NCBI RefSeq assembly: GCF_013389665.1
Contig: NZ_CP058316.1
Span: forward strand, 3,224,001 to 3,288,000
Length of the DNA: 64,000 bases
From: Microbacterium oleivorans
Lineage (GTDB): Bacteria > Actinomycetota > Actinomycetes > Actinomycetales > Microbacteriaceae
Direction: 5' to 3'
Shown: piece by piece, positions 46,194 through 54,891 of the stretch
Position numbering within the stretch: position 1 is the stretch's first letter
How the letters are laid out: each line of letters begins with the position of its first letter
The notes under the pieces: model-generated
Seen by the model: only the letters and a program-made list of their open reading frames with translations
What the model was told of the DNA's origin: nothing
Database searches by the model: none
Made by a program: the position numbers and the translations under genes

Positions 46194-47180
46194 ATGAGAT
46201 CGATCTGGAAAGGCGCCCTGACCTTCGGGCTCGTCAACGTGCCGGTGAAGGTCTACTCGGCGACCGAGGACCACGACGTCCCGCTTCATCAGGTGCACAA
46301 CGCCGACGGCGGCCGCATCCGTTATCAGCGCATCTGCGAGATCGACGGCGAGGTCGTGCCGTACGCCGACATCGACCGCGCCTACGACGACGGTGAGCGC
46401 ACCGTCGTGCTCACGAAGGATGATCTCGCCTCCCTGCCGTCCGAGCGCAGCCGCGAGATCGACGTCGTGGAGTTCGTGCCGAGCGATCAGATCGATCTGC
46501 TCACGCTCGACAAGGCCTACTACCTGGAGCCGGACTCGTCGTCTCCGAAGTCCTACGTCCTGTTGCGCAAGACGCTCGAGCAGACGGACCGCACCGCGAT
46601 CGTGCGCTTCTCGCTGCGGCAGAAGACGCGACTCGCGGCCCTCCGCGTGCGCGATGACGTCCTCGTGCTGCAGACGCTGCTGTGGGCCGACGAGGTGCGC
46701 GAGGCCGCGTTCCCGTCGCTCGACGAGTCGGTGCGCATCTCGGCCAAGGAGCTGGAACTGTCGGCATCCCTCGTCGAGAGCTTCTCGAGCGACTTCGACC
46801 CGGCGTCGTTCACCGACGAGTACCAGGCGGAGCTGCGGACCCTCATCGACGCGAAGCTCGAACAGGGTGATGCGCTCGACACGTCCGAGACGTTCGGCGA
46901 GCAGGCCGAGAAGGAGGGCGGTGAGGTCATCGACCTGATGGAGGCGCTGCGGGCGAGCGTCGAGCGCAGCCGCGCCGCTCGCGGCGCATCAGGCTCGGGA
47001 GCGGCCTCCGCGACGCGGGCCGGATCGACGGCGACGGGCGACCACGCATCGGACGAGACTCCCGCCCAGAAGGCTTCCGGGAAGAAGGCGTCGTCGAAGA
47101 AATCGGCGAACGCGACGCCGACCGGTGAGAAAGCACGCGAGAAGAAGGCTCCCGGCCGGAAGAGCGCGAAGGCGTCCTGA
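46194..47180 (+). CDS. ku: NHEJ DNA-end-binding protein Ku
   Basis: A 328-residue homodimeric Ku. The core begins RSIWKGALTFGLVNVPVKVY and includes VHNADGGRIRYQRICEIDG and ALRVRDDVLVLQTLLWADEV. After about residue 255 comes a tail rich in Ala, Ser and Lys (EKAREKKAPGRKSAKAS), like the extended basic C-terminus of mycobacterial Ku that binds DNA. It is divergent from ligD, which it recruits to double-strand ends. The start sits six bases after TGTACT, a weak -10. Its stop TGA and the DedA stop from the other strand abut as TGATCA. Confidence 0.95.
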   Translation: MRSIWKGALTFGLVNVPVKVYSATEDHDVPLHQVHNADGGRIRYQRICEIDGEVVPYADIDRAYDDGERTVVLTKDDLASLPSERSREIDVVEFVPSDQIDLLTLDKAYYLEPDSSSPKSYVLLRKTLEQTDRTAIVRFSLRQKTRLAALRVRDDVLVLQTLLWADEVREAAFPSLDESVRISAKELELSASLVESFSSDFDPASFTDEYQAELRTLIDAKLEQGDALDTSETFGEQAEKEGGEVIDLMEALRASVERSRAARGASGSGAASATRAGSTATGDHASDETPAQKASGKKASSKKSANATPTGEKAREKKAPGRKSAKAS

Positions 47181-48008
47181 TCAGCCTCGGGGTGGCTCGC
47201 CGCCCTCGATGCGCGGCTCGTCGTGGCCGTGCGGGCGGGGGGTCCCCTCACCGTGCACGTGGCCGCGCTGCTGGAACACCTCGGAGCCGAGGACGAGGTC
47301 CTGTGCCTCGTCGGCATCGGTGAACTCGTCGGGCCCGGCGGCCATCTCCTTCTTGGCCTTGCGCTTCTCGGCGAAGTAGTGCCACACGATGAAGAACACG
47401 GTGCCGACGACGGCGGCGAGCAGGATGACGTCGATGTACTCGGCGACGAACTCGCCGACGCCGGGGATGAGGCTGACGAGGTACCCGAAGATCGTGAGGC
47501 CGAAGCCCCAGAGCACCGCGCCGATGAGGTTGTAGAGCGAGTAGCGGTGCCAGGGCATCTTGCCCACACCCGCGGCGACCGGTGCGAATGTGCGCACGAT
47601 CGGAACGAAGCGGGCGAGGATCACGGTGACGCCGCCGTAGCGCTCGAAGAACGCATTGGTGCGCTCGACGTTGCGCCGGCTGAACAGCCCGGATTCCTTG
47701 CGCTCGAACACCGCTGGGCCGCCCTTGCGCCCGATGACGTACCCGACTTCGCCGCCGAGGAAGGCGGAGAGTCCGATCAGCAGCGCCACGATCCACACGT
47801 TGACGCCGAAGACGCCGTGTGGGGCGTGCGTGACGGGGTTCGACAGCAGCCCGGCCATGATCAGCAGCGTGTCACCGGGCAGCAGGAATCCCACGAGCAG
47901 GCCGGTCTCGGCGAAGATGATGAAGCAGACCACGAGCAGAGCCCACGGGCCGGCCGCGCTGATGATCGTGGCGGGGTCGAGCCAGGGGATGAGGGCGATC
48001 TGGTGCAC
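47181..48008 (-). CDS. DedA-family membrane protein
   Basis: A 275-residue protein of the DedA/VTT superfamily. Hydrophobic segments lie at about 20-40, 60-80, 145-165 and 180-210; the family motifs ETGLLVGFLLPGDTLL, FLGGEVGYVIGRKGG and the RFVPIVRTFAPVAAGVGKM reentrant-loop motif with its Arg residues are clear. DedA proteins act as flippases or transport partners for undecaprenyl phosphate or other lipids. The C-terminal 60 residues are acidic and His-rich (HVHGEGTPRPHGHDEP), unusual for the family and possibly metal-binding. I chose GTG 48008, as longer reading enters tRNA-Leu; no strong ribosome-binding site is present. Confidence 0.87.
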   Translation of the reverse strand: MHQIALIPWLDPATIISAAGPWALLVVCFIIFAETGLLVGFLLPGDTLLIMAGLLSNPVTHAPHGVFGVNVWIVALLIGLSAFLGGEVGYVIGRKGGPAVFERKESGLFSRRNVERTNAFFERYGGVTVILARFVPIVRTFAPVAAGVGKMPWHRYSLYNLIGAVLWGFGLTIFGYLVSLIPGVGEFVAEYIDVILLAAVVGTVFFIVWHYFAEKRKAKKEMAAGPDEFTDADEAQDLVLGSEVFQQRGHVHGEGTPRPHGHDEPRIEGGEPPRG

Positions 48009-48059
48009 AGTTTTCCCGTCGGAGGAGGATGACGCGAGGGAGGGCGAACGCCCGATCCG

Positions 48060-48141
48060 TGCGGAAGGTGGGACTTGAACCCACACGCCGTGAAGCACAG
48101 GAACCTAAATCCTGCGTGTCTGCCAATTCCACCACTCCCGC
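48060..48141 (-). tRNA. tRNA-Leu (TAG)
   Basis: An 82-nt class II cloverleaf without encoded CCA. Acceptor GCGGGAG pairs with CTTCCGC, with one G-T pair. The anticodon arm CAGGA-TTTAGGT-TCCTG gives anticodon TAG, reading CUA and CUG-type leucine codons. A long variable arm (GTGCTTCACGGCGT region) and T arm GTGGGTTCAAGTCCCAC confirm tRNA-Leu. Confidence 0.96.
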
Positions 48142-48153
48142 GGACGGCTCAGT

Positions 48154-48987
48154 CTAACCAGCGGAGCGCTCGCCGACCTGTGCGTGCGACGCAGATTTCG
48201 GGACATCCCGAAGCCGCGGCGAACCACCCACGATCCAGTAGCCGGCGCCGATCACGACCCCGCCGCCGACGAGGTTGCCGAGTCCGACGCACAGCAGGTT
48301 CAGCGCGAACATCGGCAGGGTCGCCGACGCATCGCCGGTGAGCAGCCCGATCGTGAAGGTCGTCATGTTCGCCACCACGTGCTCGAACCCCGAGGTGATG
48401 AATGCGAGGATCGCGGCGAACACGACGAGGACGCGCGCTGTCTCGCTCCGCAGGCGCACCGTCATCCAGACCGCGACGCAGACGAGCATGTTGCACAGGA
48501 TGCCGCGGACGAACAGTTCCGCCGGTGTCTCGTGCGCCTTGGCCGACAGCATCCCGGCGATCATCCCACCCGCGGCCGCATTGCTGTGCAGCACTCCCGA
48601 GGCCACGACGAGAGCGGCGAAGGCCATCGAGCCGACGAGGTTCGCGGCGAACGTCCAGAGCATCGCGGTGGCGGCCCGTCCCGGCGGGACCGCGCGCATG
48701 AGGGCCGCCTGGGGGAGCGTCATCATCGTCGAGGTGACCAGCTCGCCGCCGGCGACGACGACGATCGTGAGTGCCACGCCGAACACCAGGCCCGAGACGA
48801 GCTTCGCCCACCCCGACCCCGTCGCCAGCAGCGGTCCGGCCGCCGTGACCATGAGGACCACCCCGACGCCGATATACGCGCCGGCGAGCATGCCCGAGAC
48901 GGTGAAGCGTGCGGGGGTGTGCATGCCACGCGCCTTGTGTCGGCCGTTGTCGGCCTGCACCGCGAGGGCTTCGGGGATCGAGAGCAC
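48154..48987 (-). CDS. Formate/nitrite transporter family channel
   Basis: A 277-residue pentameric-channel-type protein with six hydrophobic helices. FNT landmarks are present: GMLAGAYIGVGVVLMV, GGELVTSTMM (the usual GGELFTG variant is altered), RGILCNMLVCVAVWM and TSGFEHVVANMTTF, the last holding the central-channel His. Members conduct formate, nitrite or hydrosulfide. No formate dehydrogenase or nitrite reductase is near, so the substrate is open. The GTG start at 48987 has GGAAGGA 8 nt upstream. It lies directly upstream of tRNA-Leu on the same strand. Confidence 0.9.
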   Translation of the reverse strand: MLSIPEALAVQADNGRHKARGMHTPARFTVSGMLAGAYIGVGVVLMVTAAGPLLATGSGWAKLVSGLVFGVALTIVVVAGGELVTSTMMTLPQAALMRAVPPGRAATAMLWTFAANLVGSMAFAALVVASGVLHSNAAAGGMIAGMLSAKAHETPAELFVRGILCNMLVCVAVWMTVRLRSETARVLVVFAAILAFITSGFEHVVANMTTFTIGLLTGDASATLPMFALNLLCVGLGNLVGGGVVIGAGYWIVGGSPRLRDVPKSASHAQVGERSAG

Positions 48988-49105
48988 GGGTCACCGTCCT
49001 TCCGCCGCCAGTCTGCGCGCACGCGCTCGGGCGCGACGGGGCGGCGGGCCGGGGATAACCGGACGCCGAAGTGAGGTCCCCGTGGCGCCGACCCGCGATG
49101 TCAGC

Positions 49106-50137
49106 TCAGCCGGCGAGCTCGGATCGGACGAGATCGGCGCCGGCGACCAGGGCGCTGAGCTTCTCGAACGCCACGCCGCGCGGCAGGGGAGCCATGCCGC
49201 AATTGGTGCTCGGAATCAGCTTGTCGGCGTCGACGAACCGCAGCGCACGCCGGAGGGTGTCGGCGACCTCGTCGGGCGTCTCGACCTGATCGCTGGCGAC
49301 GTCGATCGCCCCCAGCATCACCTTCTTGCCGCGGATGAGCTCGACGAGCTCGAGCGGAACGTGCGAGTGATGACTCTCCAGCGAGACCACATCGATGGCC
49401 GAGCGCTGCAACAGCGGGAACGACTCTTCGTACTGCCGCCACTCCGGCCCGAGGGTGGCCTTCCAGTCGTTGTTGGCCTTGATCCCGTAGCCGTAGCAGA
49501 TGTGCACGACCGTCTCTGCGCGAAGACCCTCGGCCGCGCGCTCGAGCGTGGCGACACCCCAGTCCCTCATCTCGTCGAAGAAGACGTTGAACGCGGGCTC
49601 GTCGAACTGGATGATGTCGACGCCGGCGGCCTCGAGCTCCCGCGCCTCCTGGTTGAGGATCGTCGCGAACTCCCACGCGAGCTTCTCGCGGCTGCGGTAA
49701 TGCCGGTCGGACAGGGTGTCGATCATCGTCATCGGACCGGGCAGCGCCCACTTGATCGGCTGGTCGGTCTGGCCACGGAGGAAGGCGGCGTCGTCGATGA
49801 ACACCGGCTTCGGGCGGCTCACCGCGCCTACCACCGTGGGAACGCTCGCGTCGTAGCGGTCGCGGATGCGAACCGTCTCACGCTGCTCGAAGTCGACGCC
49901 GTCGAGGTGCTCGATGAACGTCGTCACGAAGTGCTGACGGGTCTGCTCGCCGTCGCTGACGATGTCGAGGCCGCGCCGGCGCTGCTCGTGGACGGCGGCG
50001 CGCAGCGCGTCGCGCTTGCCCTCCGCGAGGGTGTCCCCTGCCAGCTCCCACGGAGACCACAGCACCTCGGGCTTGGCGAGCCAGGATGGCTTCGGCAGGC
50101 TCCCGACGATCGAGGTGGGTAGCAGGGGCTCGGTCAC
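49106..50137 (-). CDS. mesD: Folate-independent methionine synthase MesD (core MetE)
   Basis: A 343-residue protein equal to the C-terminal catalytic half of MetE, without the folate-binding N-terminal domain. Zinc ligands are visible: HIC in VVHICYGYG, Glu in SLESHHSH, and Cys in STNCGMAPL; SIVGSLPKPSWL opens the barrel. It is coupled with a DUF1852 gene, the arrangement described for MesD, which needs MesX (DUF1852) and oxygen in aerobic bacteria; the methyl donor is not known. I prefer GTG 50137 (GGGGAG 8 nt upstream); ATG 50158 would overlap the mesX stop. mesX precedes it in the operon. Confidence 0.87.
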   Translation of the reverse strand: MTEPLLPTSIVGSLPKPSWLAKPEVLWSPWELAGDTLAEGKRDALRAAVHEQRRRGLDIVSDGEQTRQHFVTTFIEHLDGVDFEQRETVRIRDRYDASVPTVVGAVSRPKPVFIDDAAFLRGQTDQPIKWALPGPMTMIDTLSDRHYRSREKLAWEFATILNQEARELEAAGVDIIQFDEPAFNVFFDEMRDWGVATLERAAEGLRAETVVHICYGYGIKANNDWKATLGPEWRQYEESFPLLQRSAIDVVSLESHHSHVPLELVELIRGKKVMLGAIDVASDQVETPDEVADTLRRALRFVDADKLIPSTNCGMAPLPRGVAFEKLSALVAGADLVRSELAG

Positions 50138-50154
50138 GGACGATGCTCCCCGGG

Positions 50155-51147
50155 TCATCGGACGGGCGCCGGGTAACGAGCGGCCCACCGGGTCAGCACG
50201 TGACGGTGCGGGGTGACGAAATGCTCGTCGGCGTACCTGCCCTGCGTGGATGCGAGCTGACTGCGCTCGACACGGTCGTAGGTGATCCCCGTGGGCGCGA
50301 AGTCCGCGCTCTCGAGAGACGGGCGATAGACCTCGCCCGCCGCCGCGGTGGCGCTGTAGATCTCCGGGCGGTAGATCTTCTGGAACGTCTCCATGGTCGC
50401 GATCGTCGCCATGAGCTGCAGGTCGGTGTAGTCGTTCAGGAGATCGCCGCGGAAGTAGAAGGCGAGCGGCGCGACGCTGCCGCGCGGCATGAAGTAGCGC
50501 ACCTGGAGGCCCATCTTGCCGAAGTACTCGTCGGTGAGTGAGAAGGCGTCCTGCTCGTACTCGGCGCCGAGGACGGGGTGGCGGTTCCCGTTGCGGCGAT
50601 ACGTCCTGCTCGTCGACACGCTGATGCAGACGACCGGTGGGAGCACGAAGCGCTCGCGGTAGGCGGAGGACTCGAGGAAGTGCTGGAAGAGCTTGCCGTG
50701 AAGGTCGCCGAAGCCCTCGGGCACGCTGAACTCCCCGGGGGTGTGCTGCACCGAGGGCAGGAGGACGCTGAAGTCGTAGTCGCGAAGGTACGACGAGAAG
50801 TTGTTGCCCACGATGCCCTGGTGGCGCTCGCCGGTCACCCGGTCGAGGATGTGGATGTCGAGCACTTCGAGCAGCGGGAACTCCTGGTCGTCGCCCTCGT
50901 CGGCGAACCGCAGCTGCACGGAGACGATGTCGAGCTCGGCGGTGTAGCGGTCGCCCGCCGGGTTGCCGGTGCGGGCGAGGTCGTTGAGTCGGCCGTCGAT
51001 CATCGCGAGGGCATCATGCAGGTTCTCGCGACGGCGCTCGCCGCGGGCGAGGTTCGCGAAGTTCGTCGTGATGCGCGAGCTGTCGGACGGGGCGTAGTCC
51101 TCGTCGAAACGGGTGGTGGTGATGCGGAACGTGAACTCGTTCGCCAT
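50155..51147 (-). CDS. mesX: DUF1852 protein MesX
   Basis: A 330-residue soluble protein. Its N-terminus FTFRITTTRFDEDYAPSDSS and the NFANLARGERRRENLHDAL stretch match the DUF1852 family, found almost always next to a short MetE-like gene. In published genetic work MesX is needed for MesD to make methionine from homocysteine; its own reaction is unknown. It leads the two-gene operon, 17 nt before mesD, and is divergent from a LysR gene across 119 bp that includes a perfect T-N11-A palindrome. No clear Shine-Dalgarno precedes its ATG. Confidence 0.88.
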   Translation of the reverse strand: MANEFTFRITTTRFDEDYAPSDSSRITTNFANLARGERRRENLHDALAMIDGRLNDLARTGNPAGDRYTAELDIVSVQLRFADEGDDQEFPLLEVLDIHILDRVTGERHQGIVGNNFSSYLRDYDFSVLLPSVQHTPGEFSVPEGFGDLHGKLFQHFLESSAYRERFVLPPVVCISVSTSRTYRRNGNRHPVLGAEYEQDAFSLTDEYFGKMGLQVRYFMPRGSVAPLAFYFRGDLLNDYTDLQLMATIATMETFQKIYRPEIYSATAAAGEVYRPSLESADFAPTGITYDRVERSQLASTQGRYADEHFVTPHRHVLTRWAARYPAPVR

Positions 51148-51252
51148 GGTCGGCCAATCGGTGCGGAGCTCGGGAGAGCGATGCGGTCAGCGGTGACTCC
51201 ATCGTGCGCGCGCGACGGGGGCATCGGGTAATTCATCGTTGCTATGCGGTGT

Positions 51253-51269
51253 CATAGGCTGTGCCTATG
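51253..51269. promoter_or_regulatory. LysR-type T-N11-A palindrome at the mesX/LysR divergent promoter
   Basis: CATAGGC-TGT-GCCTATG is a perfect 7-bp-arm inverted repeat and contains T-N11-A (TAGGCTGTGCCTA). Its left arm includes TAGGCT (51255-51260), the -10 box of the LysR gene, and its right arm contains that gene's ATG at 51267. Binding there would block the regulator's own transcription while leaving room to act on mesX from about 100 bp upstream of its start. Confidence 0.65.
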
Positions 51270-52208
51270 GCCGGAACGCGGAGCGGGATCACGCTGCAGC
51301 AGCTGCACTACTTCATCGAAGTCGCCGCCGAGGGGTCGATCTCGGCGGCCGCCGACCTCCTCTACGTCGCCCAGCCGACGATGTCGGCGGCGATGAAGGA
51401 CCTCGAGACCCGCGTCGGGCGGGACCTGCTCCTCCGCTCGGCCCGGGGCGTCACCCTCACGACCGACGGGGTGGAGTTCCTCGGCTACGCCCGACAGGTC
51501 GTCGAACAGGCGGAGCTGCTCGAGCAGCGATACCTCGGTCGGCCGCCGTCGCGGCGCCTGCTGGGCGTGTCGACGCAGCACTACTCGTTCGCGGTCGACG
51601 CGTTCGTGCGCATGGTCAGGAGCACGGGCGCCCCGGAGTACGAGTTCTCGCTGCGCGAGACGCGCACCTGGGACATCATCGAGGACGTCCGCACGCTCCG
51701 GAGCGAGATCGGCATCCTGTTCCGCAACGACTTCAACCGCAACGTCATCGACAAGCTGCTCCGCGACTCGGGTCTGGGCTTCCATCCGCTCTTCGTGGCG
51801 GAGCCGCACATCTTCGTCTCCCGGAGGAACCCGCTGGCATCACGCGCTCGCGCGTCCCTGGACGATCTCGTCGATCTGCCTCGGCTGACCTTCGACCAAG
51901 GGGCGAACAACTCGTTCTACTTCGCCGAGGAGATCCTCTCCACCCTGTCGAGCAAGCAGGAGATCCGGGTCTCCGACCGGGCCACGATCTTCAACCTCAT
52001 GATCGGCCTCGACGGCTACACGATCTCGACCGGCATCATCAGCGACGACCTCGACCCCGAGATCGTCGCGGTGCCGCTCGAGGTCGACGAGCGCATCGAG
52101 ATCGGCTGGATCGGCCGCACCGCGATCCCGCTCACCGAGCAGGCTCAGCGGTATCTCGGCGAGGTCCGTGCCGTCGTCGCGGGGTTCGGTATCGAGCTGC
52201 TGGGCTGA
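51267..52208 (+). CDS. LysR-type regulator divergent from mesX-mesD
   Basis: A 313-residue LTTR. The winged HTH is at residues 5-65 (LQQLHYFIEVAAEGSISAAA, QPTMSAAMKDLE) and the effector domain follows from about 90. I start at ATG 51267 because TAGGCT ends six bases before it; the GTG at 51261 lies within the spacer. It is divergently placed to mesX, so control of methionine synthesis, perhaps with a sulfur-amino-acid effector, is the natural inference. The gene overlaps its own presumed operator. Confidence 0.88.
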   Translation: MAGTRSGITLQQLHYFIEVAAEGSISAAADLLYVAQPTMSAAMKDLETRVGRDLLLRSARGVTLTTDGVEFLGYARQVVEQAELLEQRYLGRPPSRRLLGVSTQHYSFAVDAFVRMVRSTGAPEYEFSLRETRTWDIIEDVRTLRSEIGILFRNDFNRNVIDKLLRDSGLGFHPLFVAEPHIFVSRRNPLASRARASLDDLVDLPRLTFDQGANNSFYFAEEILSTLSSKQEIRVSDRATIFNLMIGLDGYTISTGIISDDLDPEIVAVPLEVDERIEIGWIGRTAIPLTEQAQRYLGEVRAVVAGFGIELLG

Positions 52209-52262
52209 GCCGGTGTCGGCGCCGCGGTCCCGCCACGATCGGCCGCCGCCCCGACGCAGCGG

Positions 52263-53456
52263 CTAGGCCGACGTGCGGGCGAACGCGACCGTGGCGAGAG
52301 CCGCGGCCTGGTCGCCGAGCACTCCGTCGTCGAAGACCACGCGGGGGGAGTGGTTCCACTCCACGGTGCGCAGGTCGGTGCCCGCGGGCGAGGTCATCAA
52401 AGCGATGAACGTCCCGGGCACCTCGGCGAGCACGAACGCGAAGTCCTCCGAGCCCATCATGGGCGAGGGCATCACCATCACGCGCTGCTCGCCGAAAGTG
52501 CGTCGCAGCTCGGTGAGCACGGCCTCGGTCTCGCGGGCGTCGTTGACCGTCACCGGGTACATCGTCTCGAAGCGGACGTCGGCCGTGAGCCCGTGCGCCG
52601 CCGCGACACCCGCGACGACCCGAGGCAGGCCCTCCTGCAGGATCGCCAGCGAGGCCGGCGACATGTTGCGCACGGTCGCGGCGATCTCGACCTTCTCGGG
52701 GATGACGTTGACGGCGCCCTCTCCGGTCGACAGGCGCGTCACCGAGAGCACCACCGGATCGAAGGCGTCGAAGCTCCGGGTCACGAAGCTCTGGAGCGCG
52801 AGAACGATCTCGGCGGCGGCCGGCACCGGATCGAGGGTCTGATGCGGCTGCGAGCCGTGCCCGCCCCGTCCTGCGACGGTGACGAACAGCTGATTCGAGC
52901 CCGCGGCGACGGCGCCCGTCCGGGTGGCGAACACGCCCCGCGGGCCCGGGGCCACGTGAATGGCATAGGCGGCGACGGGCCGTTCGCCCGCGACCTCGAG
53001 CAGTCCCTCGTCGAGCATGATCCGAGCCCCGCCGTGCCCTTCCTCACCGGGCTGGAACATGAAGACGACAGAACCGTGCAGCTCCTCGCGCCGACGGGAC
53101 AGCAGCATGGCGGCGCCGACGAGCCCCGACGTGTGCAGGTCGTGGCCGCACGCGTGCATGCTGCCGTTGGTCGCGGCGTAGTCGAGACCGGTCGCCTCGT
53201 CGATCGGCAGCGCGTCCATATCGCCGCGCAGCAGGACGGTCGGTCCGGGCAGAGCGCCTCGCAGGACCGCGACGACCGACGTCGTCGCGGTGCCCGTGGT
53301 GATCTCGAGCGGGAGCGCCGCGAGCGCGTCGAGCACGCGTCGCTGCGTCCGGGGCAGATCGAGGCCGAGCTCCGGGTCGGCGTGGAGAGCGCGGCGCAGC
53401 GTCACGAGCTCGGGCAGGATCGCGCCCGCGTCGGCGGTGAAGTCGGGGAGGGGCAT
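52263..53456 (-). CDS. M20-family amidohydrolase
   Basis: A 397-residue metallohydrolase of the hippurate/N-acyl-amino acid amidohydrolase group. Metal ligands are in HACGHDLHTSGLVGA (with the preceding Asp in GDMDALPI), GEEGHGGARIML (Glu pair) and the late VEWNHSPRVVF (His). GGHGSQPHQTLDPVPAAAEI belongs to the dimerisation domain. It cleaves N-acyl or benzoyl groups from amino acids or related amides. Its ATG lies 1 nt after the stop of the MFS gene, so it is the last gene of a TetR-MFS-amidohydrolase operon. Confidence 0.9.
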   Translation of the reverse strand: MPLPDFTADAGAILPELVTLRRALHADPELGLDLPRTQRRVLDALAALPLEITTGTATTSVVAVLRGALPGPTVLLRGDMDALPIDEATGLDYAATNGSMHACGHDLHTSGLVGAAMLLSRRREELHGSVVFMFQPGEEGHGGARIMLDEGLLEVAGERPVAAYAIHVAPGPRGVFATRTGAVAAGSNQLFVTVAGRGGHGSQPHQTLDPVPAAAEIVLALQSFVTRSFDAFDPVVLSVTRLSTGEGAVNVIPEKVEIAATVRNMSPASLAILQEGLPRVVAGVAAAHGLTADVRFETMYPVTVNDARETEAVLTELRRTFGEQRVMVMPSPMMGSEDFAFVLAEVPGTFIALMTSPAGTDLRTVEWNHSPRVVFDDGVLGDQAAALATVAFARTSA

Positions 53457-53457
53457 G

Positions 53458-54891
53458 TCAGCCTTTCGCTGCGGTGTCGGCGGCACGGGGCATGCGCATG
53501 GCGGCGAGGGCCACGGCGGCGACGAGGAACGCCGCCGCGCACACGCCCCAGATGGTGATGTAGCCCTGGATCGACGAATGCAGGGCGCCCGTGGTCGTGA
53601 AACCCGCGAGGACGACGGCGAACACGGCTCCGGCCGCCGAGCCGCCGAGGGTCCGGAGCGAGTTGTAGACGCCCGCGGCGATGCCGGTGGAGTCGCTCGG
53701 GGCTATCTCGGCCACGAGTGCCGGCAGTGCGCCGAGGAGCAGGCCCATGCCGATCCCGTTGACGGCCGACACCAGGAAGATCTGCCAGAGATGGTCGTGG
53801 AAGGCGATCTGGATGAGCGAGCCGGATGCCGCTGCCAGCGCGCCCGCGATCAGGACCGCGCGGATGCCGACGCGACGGGCGATCGGCGCGAACGTCGCGG
53901 CGCCGACGGTGGCGAGGATGGTGACGACCGCCGTGACGGCGGAGGCGGTACTCGCCGATGCGGCGAATCCGTAGCCGGTCATCTCGGGGTCGGCGGTGAG
54001 GAATGTCGTCGTGGGGGACTGGGCGCCGAACATCACCATCCCGAAGAGGAAGGCCGTCAGATAGACGGGACCGAGGCCCGGGGAGACCACGAGGCGGAGG
54101 TCGATCGCCGGTGACGGCGTCCGGAGCTCCCAGCCGACCCAGAGCACGAAGACGACGAGCGCGCCCGCGAGGGTCGCGATCGTCGCGGGCGAGGCGAAGC
54201 CCGCGGTCGAGGCGAGGCGCAGGCCGAACAGCAGGAGAACCATCGCGAGGCCGATCCCGACGAAGCCGGGGACGTCGACCTTCACCGCGGTGCGCGTGGT
54301 CGATTCCGGGACCTTGAAGAACACCGCGTAGGCGCTGACCGCGACGAAGACGACCGGCACGAGCAGCGTGAGGGTGAGGCTCGGCAGGACGGCGGAGAAC
54401 AAGCCCGCCGCCAGGGTGCCCAGGATCGCGCCGCCCGTCAGGCACGACACGAGCAGGCCGATGGCCGTTCGCGCGGTCTCTCCGGTGATGCGGTTGTGCA
54501 CGAGCGCGATCTCGAGCGGCAGCCACACGGCGAGCGGGCCGACCAGGATGCGGGCGGCGAGCACGGCCGGGTAGCTGGGGAGGAGAGCCGTGACCAGCGT
54601 CCCCACGAGGACCGCGACGACCGCGATCCGCAGCATCCGGCGATGCCCGAAGATGTCGCCGAGCTTGGACAGGAGGGGCACGCTCACGGCAGCCGCGAGG
54701 GTCTGCACCGTGAGGAACCAGGTGATGTCGGCGTCGGACACGCGCAGATTGCCCGTGATCTCCCCGAGAAGCGGGGCATAGAACCCCTGCACGAAGCCGC
54801 TCGCGAGTTCGCAGAAGACGAGGAAGCCGACCACGGCGCGGACGCCGACCTTCGGCAGGGACGTGGTGAGGGGCGGGGATTCAGGGGACAT
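53458..54891 (-). CDS. MFS transporter, 14-helix drug-efflux type
   Basis: A 477-residue major facilitator with about fourteen hydrophobic helices, as in the DHA2 group. The loop after helix 2 reads LSKLGDIFGHRRMLRIAVV, the family GxxxDrxGrk-like motif. ARILVGPLAVWLPLEIALVH and GIGMGLLLGALPALVAE resemble motif C-type regions. Start ATG 54891 overlaps the TetR gene by 11 bp. Linked to a TetR repressor and an N-acyl hydrolase, it may export or import the compound handled by that enzyme. Confidence 0.87.
   Translation of the reverse strand: MSPESPPLTTSLPKVGVRAVVGFLVFCELASGFVQGFYAPLLGEITGNLRVSDADITWFLTVQTLAAAVSVPLLSKLGDIFGHRRMLRIAVVAVLVGTLVTALLPSYPAVLAARILVGPLAVWLPLEIALVHNRITGETARTAIGLLVSCLTGGAILGTLAAGLFSAVLPSLTLTLLVPVVFVAVSAYAVFFKVPESTTRTAVKVDVPGFVGIGLAMVLLLFGLRLASTAGFASPATIATLAGALVVFVLWVGWELRTPSPAIDLRLVVSPGLGPVYLTAFLFGMVMFGAQSPTTTFLTADPEMTGYGFAASASTASAVTAVVTILATVGAATFAPIARRVGIRAVLIAGALAAASGSLIQIAFHDHLWQIFLVSAVNGIGMGLLLGALPALVAEIAPSDSTGIAAGVYNSLRTLGGSAAGAVFAVVLAGFTTTGALHSSIQGYITIWGVCAAAFLVAAVALAAMRMPRAADTAAKG

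Noticed and set aside
47872..48135. A small minus-strand gene and a longer DedA start passing through the tRNA
   Set aside because: Both would run through the tRNA-Leu gene; the cloverleaf there is complete.
48154..48994. Alternative frame with a start at 48994 over the FNT gene
   Set aside because: The chosen frame has six membrane helices and FNT motifs; the other is Arg-rich without motifs.
51148..51266. A methionine riboswitch (SAM type) before mesX
   Set aside because: I found no SAM-I or SAM-II consensus elements; the palindrome is better explained as a LysR site.
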